A stretch of 64,000 bases of DNA from contig NW_027102659.1 in assembly GCF_036373705.1 (NCBI RefSeq), forward strand, positions 744,001 to 808,000, in the 5' to 3' direction. Below, piece by piece: positions 10,794 through 18,996 of this stretch. The DNA is from Amia ocellicauda (Eukaryota; Chordata; Actinopteri; Amiiformes; Amiidae). The position numbers and the translations under genes were made by a program. The notes under the pieces were generated by a model. The model did no database searches, had not been told where the DNA came from, and saw nothing but the letters and a program-made list of their open reading frames with translations. How positions within the stretch are numbered: the first letter of the stretch is position 1; the number at the start of each line of letters is the position of its first letter.

Positions 10794-11817
10794 GCCATTT
10801 CACCAACACATATTTTTTCCGGTTCTGGGTTTTTTCAGCTAATATCTTTTCAACTCTGTATACACTGTCTTTACCCACAATCATTTTTTGTAACTCGGCT
10901 TCGTAAAACGTTCCTTCTATATCCTCCCCGTCATAGTCTTTTAACCGGTACATGGGGGGGTCTCTAGCCAACTGTTCGGTAACTGTAAAATATTCGTCAG
11001 AAAATGTTTGTTCATAACCTTTGGCAAAAGTACTCCTTAGCTTTGAAACGCGAACCACATCACCGATGTTGAACTTATAAGTAGTTTTTCCCTTCTTAAT
11101 AAATGGTCCGTATAATTCTTTATAGACCTTAAAAGAATTACTTTGATCAACATCTATCGGCTTCATTTTAATACTGGTGTGATACCCTTGGTTGTTAGCA
11201 TCAATAAAATCCTGAACTTTATCAAAATACTTGAACGTGTTGACCGCTGTAAAATATCTCCAGATTTTGGTCTTCATGGTGCGGTTAAACCTCTCCACTA
11301 CCGATGCCTTAAGCTCATTACCGGTGGTGAAATGATGTATTTTGTGTCTCTTCAGTAGATTCTGAAATTCTCTGTTGAGAAACTCTTTTCCTTTATCAGT
11401 CTGCAGTTTTTTAGGACATCGACCCTGGGACAATATATCCTCAAAGGCCCTTGTCACCGCCCGACCTGTTTTTTTATGTAGAATGCGAGCCCAGGCATAT
11501 TTTGATAACACATCGATACACATCAACATCAATTTGTGACCATTGTTATGTTTTGATAAATTTGACATATCGACTAGATCCATTTGCCATTGTGAGTCTA
11601 TGTCAGTTGCATATACGCGGTTTCTTTTAAAGTTAATCCTGAGAGGTTTATGAAAGGTATAGGCGTCTTGTTCCCGTAACCATTCTGAAACAACCACATC
11701 ATTAACCTTCACTCCGGCCTCAGCGAGTCCTCTTTGAAAACCCTTCTTACCCGCCAAACCCCCGATCTTGGCTGGGTTGTAGTATAGTTCCTGCATTTGG
11801 GGAGCTTGCCGAGTCAT
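10726..11817 (-). CDS. Retrovirus-type integrase with C-terminal chromodomain, copy 1
   Basis: A 363-aa uninterrupted protein. A small N-terminal domain precedes an RNase H-fold core with the D,D-35-E type residues: Asp in QMDLVDM (about residue 80), Asp in TDKGKEF (about 140) and Glu in VVERFNRT (about 178). A chromodomain fills the last 60 residues (VYRVEKIL, then KWLGWPEKFNSWVPE). Polinton integrases insert the linear element with a 6-bp target duplication, which is what the ends of copy 3 show. The first ATG (MTRQ) is used as start; a GTG six codons upstream is also in frame in other copies. The end overlaps the penton start by 68 bases. Confidence 0.93.
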   Translation of the reverse strand: MTRQAPQMQELYYNPAKIGGLAGKKGFQRGLAEAGVKVNDVVVSEWLREQDAYTFHKPLRINFKRNRVYATDIDSQWQMDLVDMSNLSKHNNGHKLMLMCIDVLSKYAWARILHKKTGRAVTRAFEDILSQGRCPKKLQTDKGKEFLNREFQNLLKRHKIHHFTTGNELKASVVERFNRTMKTKIWRYFTAVNTFKYFDKVQDFIDANNQGYHTSIKMKPIDVDQSNSFKVYKELYGPFIKKGKTTYKFNIGDVVRVSKLRSTFAKGYEQTFSDEYFTVTEQLARDPPMYRLKDYDGEDIEGTFYEAELQKMIVGKDSVYRVEKILAEKTQNRKKYVLVKWLGWPEKFNSWVPEQQVCDIQSL

Positions 11818-11948
11818 TCTGTCAAATAACCAAACAGACCCACACTATGCGCAAATACCCCTTTTTAGACATTTGAGAAAAGTATTACATACACAACAAT
11901 TTTTTCTACGGTCCAGACAAAAAGAAATCAGATGATTGGTTACTTGAT

Positions 11949-12341
11949 CTATATCAACAAATATACCTGTTTCTTTATCTTGTAGGCACACACCTCAGTT
12001 ACATATGTAAATAAAACAACAATATGACCTATTTTAAAAGTAAACAGAGGTGTATTAAACATGCTCAGTAAAAGGTCATACAGATGTTGATGAAATGGCC
12101 TAATATCATTCTTGGCCCCCTTGAGCGCTTCATCCCAGTGTTCGTATCCCCCGGTCTTTGTTACAGCAGCCATTCACTTTTCCAGGTTTGAAAGTTGATC
12201 CTCATCGATGGTTAAATCTGTAGAGAAAAGGCTCGCGTTGGCTACTTTTCTGTCAAGCACATGGTGTAATAGCGCTCTCAGGTTAGCTGCAGAGTGTTGA
12301 TGACAGAACCAGTTGCAGAAGCAGTCCAGAACATTCCCCAT
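11949..12341 (-). pseudogene. Bcl-2-like small protein, nonsense-interrupted, copy 1
   Basis: Equivalent to 46781-47173, but a TGA at 12174-12176 splits it after about 55 codons (the same change is in copy 2). A second Met follows directly, so a shorter 74-aa product remains possible. This copy also lacks about 40 bases just left of the gene that carry the poly(A) signal present in the other copies. Confidence 0.5.
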
Positions 12342-12371
12342 GTTCAAAGTCCCTTAGTTCAGGTCAGAGTC

Positions 12372-13202
12372 TTAATCAGTGTCGTAGATGTCGAATTCTT
12401 CGTCGCTGCCCCCAGCTTTAACTTCTTTACGGAAGAAATAAGCTTTTAGCTTGCCAGCGGTTTTTCTACTCGGCTCATCCAGGTCATTGAGCAGCTGCCC
12501 AAGTTTCTCTATTATAAACGGCTCCTTTTTCAGCTCCAGCAAAATCTCATCTATGATTTTCTGGACTTGTCCCGCAGTGACATGTATGTGGGAGTAAGAC
12601 AGTGACTTGATTAGTGCCGGTTTCAGCCACGGTTTGTTCAGTCTTCTGTAAAACACGTTGAAATAGAACAGGAAATAGTAACGGTCTGGTTCAAACAAAC
12701 AACTGTGTCTCAACTGACTGGGGTGATTCACTTCACACCCCCGACAGACTTCTTTCAGAGCTCGGTCGATGAGAGCACTCAGAATATACACCAGGGTGCT
12801 TTTAACGACTCTGCTTACTTGGTCACATACCCCGGGCATAAATCCTGCGTCTTCATCACGCCCCCGGGACAGTCCGATGCTCATTGGGTCGCCTGGTGGT
12901 TTGTGGGGTGTTTCTCCATCCATTGGACTGACCCCCTCCTGAGACGCACAGAAGGTAGACAGTTCGGCAAAATCGAGGCCCTCCATGAGCTCCAGAGGCT
13001 GGGGATCCCCGAGACTCATTTGGTCATCCATCGCACCTCATGTTGTTTCGTCCTGAGGGACCGGGGTTTGAGGTCTTGGAGGGTAACCACAGTCAGAGGG
13101 TTCCGGAGTGTATACAAAATCTGGGGAATAGAACCAGGGGTGATCCCGGGTTTGAAGAGGCCTGTAGAGCCTGTCGACGTCCGCAGCTTTCGGGTAAGAC
13201 AT
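12372..13202 (-). pseudogene. Cys/His-motif protein of unknown function, interrupted, copy 1
   Basis: Matches the open 282-aa form at 29024-29872. A TGA at about 13032-13034 replaces a Cys codon roughly 56 codons from the start, and an earlier stop (TAA at 12372-12374) removes the last few acidic residues. An internal Met just after the first stop leaves a 219-codon ORF that still holds the Cys/His motif. Confidence 0.6.
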
Positions 13203-13280
13203 TCTCTTTAATTTTAAACCATGAATGAATTATTGCGCCTTTTATCCTATCTCTTCACTACGTCACGACACACCGCCCTC

Positions 13281-13813
13281 TTAGAAGAGAGTAGCCCCTG
13301 AGCCGTCAGACGGCGTCAAACATAATTTCAGTAACCTGTTTTTCTGGATCCTCCACACCCCCTTCAATAGGGTTTGTAATCAGGGTACTGCTAAACAAAA
13401 CCTTACGATCTGTAGTTAGAGATAGACTCTTCACCACTCTACCGTAGTTCTGCAAGCTTTCCCATTCACCACCTTTCAAAACCCTGAGTCGGAGACTCCA
13501 TTTCGCATTCTCTTGGACCCTCTTGCAAGCCTTCTAGAGTCTTATCCCCAAGCCCCAGATCTCTCCAGGCCATCACCTTCAACCAGTCCTCATAAGAGTA
13601 TTCAATTACCGTCTCAAAAGGTTCCAACGTACCCTCCTTCTCTCCCAAAGCAAAAATCTCCACTCCAACATAACTGGGATCCCTTTTAAAGCGGTAACCC
13701 CGTCGAGCCCCCCAGAACAACACCCAGGAGCGTTCAATCTTCAAATTGGTGAGTACAGGAACCCTTGCCCGGGATTGTTTCTTGCGGGGTTTCATGTTGA
13801 TGTCGCTGGACAT
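13281..13813 (-). pseudogene. Right-end acidic protein, damaged, copy 1
   Basis: The N-terminal 110 codons are open from the ATG at 13813 (basic start, then an aromatic- and Glu-rich domain). An extra base near 13469 shifts the frame, and about 179 bases of the C-terminal half, including the Asp-run region seen in copy 2, are deleted at 13310. Function unknown. A TATA-like sequence lies 68-74 bases upstream. Confidence 0.6.
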
Positions 13814-13880
13814 GTTGAAGAAGCGGGATGTTTCAGAAGCTGAGAATTAAAGAGGTATTGCCTAAAAGCAGCGCGGGTTC

Positions 13881-13887
13881 TTAAATA
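13881..13887 (-). promoter_or_regulatory. TATA-like box of the rightmost gene, copy 1
   Basis: TATTTAA on the - strand, about 70 bases upstream of the acidic gene's ATG. The same element is at 48610-48616 in copy 3. The spacing to the ATG is close to that of the TATA box of the left-end spliced gene (about 70 bases), so the two ends of the element have mirrored promoters. Confidence 0.45.
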
Positions 13888-13931
13888 GAGAGGAGAGTTT
13901 CGGGGCGTTGCCTTCAGAGGGGTGGGGGTAT

Positions 13932-14116
13932 TTATGGGTGGCCTTGTTGTTCAGGGTTTTATGGGTGTACACTTTCTGACGGATATGACGTAGGAATAAT
14001 TAAGGAAATAACTCTACCTAAAATCACGCCCCCCAATTATGACGTAGGAATATTAATAAGCTTAGGGCATACGTCATAACAAAATAGGCCGCGCCCAAAA
14101 AACCCTACTATCTACT
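13932..14116. repeat. Right terminal inverted repeat, copy 1
   Basis: This 185-bp stretch is the reverse complement, with few differences, of 32676-32860 and corresponds to 48661-48845. It ends ...CTATCTACT at 14116. It carries three TGACGT/ACGTCA sites and GC-rich boxes. Confidence 0.93.
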
Positions 14117-14122
14117 CTTATG
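14117..14122. repeat. Target-site duplication CTTATG, right of copy 1
   Basis: CTTATG directly follows the terminal repeat, as it does at the right end of copy 3. The left partner is outside the window. Uninterrupted tRNA units elsewhere have one CTTATG at this place (around 31034 and 50126). Confidence 0.8.
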
Positions 14123-14411
14123 TAGTTGAAGGCGCAGTATAGCTCTGATAGTCTGGTGGTGACGGAAGACCACCAGCCGTTTGAACAAGCCATTCAGCAT
14201 CACCTTGTTGGGCTAAGTGCAGGCACTGTCAGAGCGCAGGGCGTCCTGCCTTTGAAAGAGTTTCCAAAGTGTCCTGATGTGCCCTTGAGCAATGCAAAAT
14301 AGGTCAGTGAAAATAGAAACCTTTATCTCACAGGGTGGCCCACGGGAAACGCCTGTGCGCGTTTTACCAGCCTGCTTCGATGGGAGCCATTTGAAACACC
14401 AGGACGCGTTG

Positions 14412-14483
14412 GTTTCCGTAGTGTAGTGGCTATCACGTTCGCCTCACACGCGATAGGTCCCCGGTTCGAAACCGGGCGGAAAC
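14412..14483 (+). tRNA. tRNA-Val (CAC)
   Basis: A 72-base cloverleaf that agrees with vertebrate tRNA-Val(CAC) except for a few changes. The acceptor arm GTTTCCG pairs with CGGAAAC, the loop CTCACAC gives anticodon CAC, and A-box and B-box (GGTTCGAAACC) promoters are intact. One anticodon-stem pair is lost (A to T on the 3' side). Probably functional or recently so. Confidence 0.8.
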
Positions 14484-15025
14484 AACCCGCGGTGCGCGCT
14501 TGCCAGTGCTTTGTTACCCGTCCTCATCTCTCTGCCCCATGGCCGGCCTAAGTTTTCTATTCCTCGGAGTGGCAAGAAATCATAACCTTGAGAACAAACG
14601 ATCACAGAAGGGTAGCTTTGCGAGGCGCTGGAACCGACACTTTTAAAATCGATACATGTTGTTGCTGTTACAATACGACCGTAGCAGGATCGGCGACATT
14701 GCTGTTACTATTATGTAGTTGAAGGCGCAGTATAGCTCTGATAGTCTGGTGGTGACGGAAGACCACCAGCCGTTTGAACAAGCCATTCAGCATCACCTTG
14801 TTGGGCTAAGTGCAGGCACTGTCAGAGCGCAGGGCGTCCTGCCTTTGAAAGAGTTTCCGTAGTGTCCTGATGTGCCCTTTAGCAATGCCAAACAGGTCTG
14901 TGAAAATGGCATCCTTTCGCGGCAATTCAGACGCCATCTCACAGCCTAGCCGACCTGAAACGCCTGAGCCCGTTTTACCAGCAGGCTTCAACGGTAACCG
15001 TTTGAAGCAAGAGGCGGCGGTGTCA

Positions 15026-15097
15026 GTTTCCGTAGTGTAGCGGTTATCACGTTCGCCTAACGCCGAAAGGTCCCCGGGTTCGAAACCGGGCGGAAAC
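15026..15097 (+). pseudogene. tRNA-Val (AAC) pseudogene
   Basis: Clear tRNA-Val similarity with AAC in the anticodon loop, but two bases are missing from the loop and 3' anticodon stem and one G is added in the T stem. The cloverleaf is therefore disrupted. Confidence 0.7.
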
Positions 15098-15385
15098 AGC
15101 CTGCTGTGGGCTGGCCCTTTTCGTCCTGCTTGCCCTCGTGGTTCCCCGGAGGCGGTGGGTGGCTTTTCTTCATTGGAGTGCCCGAAATCGGTGCTTTCAG
15201 AGCGTCCGTCCGTCGACAGGTTGAAATTGTAAACGCTGGTGTAGCCACTTTTAATTAAAATCTGATGATGTTGTTGTTGTTGTTCTTGTTGTTGTTCTTG
15301 TTGTCATCGTGGTCGCCGTCATTATTATTGTTAAAGTAAAGCAGTAGTTAGATTTGTTGCTACCGTAAGGTGTAGAAGACAATAG

Positions 15386-15950
15386 TAGGTATGGCGTGTG
15401 ATATCAAAACATTCAGAATTCTTTTAACCTATATAAAATATAAGCATTGTAAAATAAACCCAAATATCTCTTTTGCGGGGATAAACGCTGTTCTGAGTAG
15501 TTTGTGACTTGTTTAATACCAAACAAAGCATCGCTATAAAAAAAAAAAAGAATCACTGTAAAAGCGCTTGTTATTTTAGATCTTTATAGTTATTTTCTTG
15601 GCTCAGGTTGTTTTTTAGCGCTTATAAAGGCCTGAAATATTCTTAGTGGTTGTTGACTATAGGTCTTGATGCTTAAAAATGTTTTTTTGAGAGACCAAAA
15701 GGTTCTAATAAAAGTTTAGAGTAGAGAGGAGAGAGATCGTCTCCATCTTGGTTTCTATTTGAAATTTGATGCAGTGTCATTTTATTGGTTGGTTTTGATA
15801 TGTTAATTGGTAACAGGGCGGCACAAAGGCCAGACCAGAACAATGCCTTACAAGCAGATCCGGCATGTGGCCATCAGTATAAGTATGAAGGTCTGGTCTT
15901 CAGCTCGACAGACTCATACTGACCTTTCGATTTAAGACTAAAGATCAACA
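15386..15950. other. 5' region of the left gene, copy 2
   Basis: A/T-rich element sequence without a supported gene, ending in a promoter-like segment. It has poly(A) and poly(T) runs and the TATA box at 15878. Nothing else recognised. Confidence 0.5.
15878..15883 (+). promoter_or_regulatory. TATA box of the spliced gene, copy 2
   Basis: TATAAG lies 73 bases upstream of the exon 1 ATG. Identical boxes are at 34050-34055 (copy 3) and 50994-50999 (copy 4). A purine-rich TATA flank and this spacing fit an RNA polymerase II core promoter. Confidence 0.5.
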
Positions 15951-17992
15951 ATGTCCGGAAACAACATCAGCGACTTCGATTTAAACGAGTTTTTAGGCAA
16001 GTCTTCAGATTATTTTCATTGACTCAGAGCGTGCTGTGTGCATGTATTGTAAATAAGGCTATAACATCTGTTTTAAGTTCTGTAAAATTATTTTTCAGCC
16101 AGTCAACAGGAGTTAATTCCCAACGCTGAGGAGATCATCTGGAACAACGACGGTAAGATTTTTGTGTTTAAGCTCATGGGTTCTTATGTATGGGTGTGTG
16201 TGGTTTTGAAGCGGCTCATTAGAGTTATGAAAACGTTTTAATATATATTAATGCCGGTCTCTTTAATTACACAGAAACTATCGAAAGGCCTGTAATTAAT
16301 GTCTCCGAGGATCGACCAAGAGAAGTGGTTGTCCCTAGACAGGCTGTCTGCCGACCGGGTAAGAACTAAACCCCTGTTTGTTTGTATAACGTTTCTGTAA
16401 GATGTTTGAGTCCAGTTTTGTTAATTTTAAAAAATTATCCTGTCTAACAGTATTAAGAAACGTGGTTCGAGACAACGAAAGGCCTTCCACATCGAGGGCT
16501 TGTTTCGTTTTACCTTCGAGAACCGTAACCTTTCAAGAATCTGAAAGGCCGTCAGCCCCGGTATCTGATAGCTGTGAGTATATATCTGCAGCCTGTAAGA
16601 GGTTAAAGCTTTTTATAAAGCGGTGTGGTTAAAGGTTAAACATGTCTCTTACCTTCACAGCGGTGCAAAAAGCTAAACCAGCCGAAAAACATAAGAAACG
16701 ATTATTCTGTGGAGGTAAGTAAGATCTTTCAAACTTTAATGTTTTTAAAAGAGCTTTGTTTGCCCGTTGAGGGCTAATATTTAAGCGATGGGTGACCGTT
16801 TCCTGTAGGGCGGGGGGTTCTGGGAAAGATCTTTAGAAGTCCGGACAGGTCTAGGCTTGTTTCTGGGGAACGTGTTTAGAAATGACCGATTGCTGTACCG
16901 TCTGGTTAGGAAGTAAAGCCGTCCGAAAGGGTTTAGTAAGTTGTTTGGCTTATATCCCGCTATTATACTTCTGTTTTAAAGTGGTTGTAGGAAAAGGCTT
17001 GAAGGTGTTCATTGTATTTAATATTTAAACAGATCGTGAAAACGTTTGTGAAACAGGAAGTCCCGGGATCAGGAAGCGTTTACACTTGGAAGGTTCGTTT
17101 AAAAATGAAATGTTGTTGTGTGTGTGTGTGTTTTATTAACAATATTACAGTTTTTAAAGAAACATTTAAGAAACAGTTTATTTACAGCGGCTTCTCTGTT
17201 TTACATTTATTATCAAGTCCTAATTAATATATTGTCTGTAAATAATAAGGCGTTGTAGTGAATGTCTAAGGCTATTTTCAAAGGTCTAAAAAAGCTAAAG
17301 GTTTTGAATGTCCTGGACATGTTGTTTTAAGTTTGATTTCTGTCGCCGTTTAAAGATGTAAATGTAATGTATATTTTTATTCTTCCCAAGACTCTTGGGA
17401 TAGTCATTCTGTGAATGAGCTATTGAGGACAATTACCCCGTCTAAGTGGGATCAAACATCTTCCCCGGTGAGATCACCGAGAGGATCCCCCACGGTGGTC
17501 TTGGAGACCTCCCAACATCTTCTCAGGCCACAGCCTTCTGGGAGTAATTCAACACCCCAGATTCAGCCCGCCGCATTGTCGGGCGGAACAAATACAGGCA
17601 TCCAACAACCTCAGGGGTCGCCGTCAGTCAGGGCTGACACACCACCCAACGACGGCCTGGTTTCAACATCGTCCCCCCAGACCCGTTTCTTGGCTACAGA
17701 AACGCGGAACAGTACCCCGCGCTTGGCCAGGGTGTCACCGCAAAGGCCTTCTTGGTCTCCGTCCATGAGTATACGCTCGCTCCCTGCCTCCTTCGACCGA
17801 GATTTACCGGAGCGACCATCCTTTGAAGCTGAGCCAGGCCACCAGCCCCCGGAGCTACATCCTGAAGGTCGGCATGAGTTGCTACATACTTTGTTACAAA
17901 ATCAAAGACTTGTGTTAGTGGGGCAAAACCTGGTGATAGAGAGCCAAAACATCCTTATTAATACCCTTACTAACGAATTGTACCGTATTTAA
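15951..17992 (+). CDS. Seven-exon spliced gene of unknown function, copy 2 (complete)
   Basis: Predicted exons: 15951-15996, 16099-16152, 16275-16358, 16451-16573, 16661-16714, 17033-17092 and 17391-17992. Their sum is 1023 bases, a whole number of codons (340 aa), and all six introns are in phase 1. Intron 1 uses a GC donor (AG|GCAAGT), the others GT; every acceptor is AG, most after a pyrimidine tract. Exon 1 encodes a short Asp/Phe/Asn-rich start. The C-terminal exon is Ser/Pro/Thr-rich with a helix-like Leu/Gln/Asn tail. The position next to the left terminus, with its own TATA box and AATAAA, suggests an early or regulatory gene. Exon 6 is the least certain, since its other frame is also open. 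I do not recognise the family. Confidence 0.65.
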
Positions 17993-18175
17993 TGTTTTAA
18001 TAGACACAAAACGCCTTACTATTGTGGGTTGTTGGAAAAATAAAAAATAAATTAAAAAATGTCCTGACTTGGTAAAAGAACTCACAAACTAAAGGATTAT
18101 GAACAAGCTAGGGCCCCAAAAAGACCTTCCCGAGAGAACATCCCCGGCCCTGTTGTGAACTCCTCTGATGTCCCA

Positions 18176-18973
18176 ATGAACCTGGAACTATTACAAATGA
18201 TAAATGATATAAATAACCCCCAATTACCACCGATAGAATGTGAATTAACAGACTTACCGGTGAACCCCGACCTGTTACAGATGGTCAATGATCTAAATAA
18301 CCACCTCCCACCGGTAGCGCTTATAGAGGTTCACCCCCTAGTTCACCCCGATTTGTTTGAAATGGTGGAGGCTTTGGAGGAGCTACCCCGACCAAATTCT
18401 GCCCCTATTATAAATGATTTGAGACAATTAGAACACAGGATGGCGGCAGAAGCAGCCATCACTATAGAGGAGGGTCTTGACATTAACCGGTTGGATATCT
18501 TTGAAGGACTTTTACAGGCTTTAAATGAGCCTCCTCAAAAAGGGGGTTTTGTAGATGTCAGCAGTGGGGGTGTTCGGAATGTGGAGGGTTCTGAGACTGA
18601 TAAGGCTGTGGAGGACATGCTCTGTGAGAATGTAGGGGGTGAAGGCTTTGTTCAAAATGATGATGTGTCCAAGAGTACCAGTGATCCCGTGATTATAGAT
18701 AGACCGGCCTATAACAATTTTGAAATGATTCAGCGTTTTAATTTTGCAGAACTTTTAAATTGTGACAATTATGCAGAAATATTTGTCAACATACACGAGG
18801 CCTTGCAGAAAATGCTTGAACAGGTTGCTGAAAGGGTCAGACCTCGAGATGTTGTACAGTTAGAACTCAGAGGGGATGATTTGTTTAGTAACCTATCTGT
18901 AATGCTGAGTGGAGATAATTTAGACGTCTGGCTAAAATCGAAGCGTTATTGCAAAGTAACGCAGCCATCATAG
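18176..18973 (+). CDS. Repeat-bearing protein of unknown function, copy 2
   Basis: 265 codons, open, with the three Leu-rich repeats as in copy 1. The shared TGA upstream is at 18065-18067. It differs from copy 1 at only a few residues, and the frame is conserved in all four copies, which is unusual in this array. Confidence 0.6.
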   Translation: MNLELLQMINDINNPQLPPIECELTDLPVNPDLLQMVNDLNNHLPPVALIEVHPLVHPDLFEMVEALEELPRPNSAPIINDLRQLEHRMAAEAAITIEEGLDINRLDIFEGLLQALNEPPQKGGFVDVSSGGVRNVEGSETDKAVEDMLCENVGGEGFVQNDDVSKSTSDPVIIDRPAYNNFEMIQRFNFAELLNCDNYAEIFVNIHEALQKMLEQVAERVRPRDVVQLELRGDDLFSNLSVMLSGDNLDVWLKSKRYCKVTQPS

Positions 18974-18996
18974 CTGATGAAAGTCTGTCTCTGGTA

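Larger units (their letters stand above)
1..14116. mobile_element. Polinton/adintovirus-like element, copy 1 (left end outside window)
   Basis: The copy starts inside exon 4 of the spliced gene and runs to a clean right terminus at 14116, which is followed by the 6-bp target duplication. It holds the full gene set except the left end. Intact here: ATPase, 111-aa basic protein, protease, integrase and the visible exons of the spliced gene. Broken here: polymerase, 247-aa gene, major capsid, basic virion protein, penton, Bcl-2-like, Cys/His gene and acidic gene. It shares several intact sites with copy 4 that are mutated in copies 2 and 3. Confidence 0.93.
14117..15378. repeat. tRNA-Val repeat cluster 1
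   Basis: Two tandem units: 14117-14705 with a tRNA-Val(CAC)-like gene and 14706-15378 with a degraded tRNA-Val(AAC)-like gene. Both begin with a near-identical block of about 200 bases but have different 3' tails; the second ends in a GAT/GTT/CTT trinucleotide microsatellite (about 15263-15304). No protein gene supported. Confidence 0.8.

Noticed and set aside
12705-13211. 168-codon + strand frame, also at 29375 and 47537
   Set aside because: It is antisense to the Cys/His-motif gene, with no independent support; its apparent conservation follows from the sense gene.
14806-14991. 61-codon frames in tRNA units (also 31494, 48942)
   Set aside because: Repeat-unit sequence without domain, differing between units by frameshifts; only the part fused in frame at 30649 was kept, as a curiosity.
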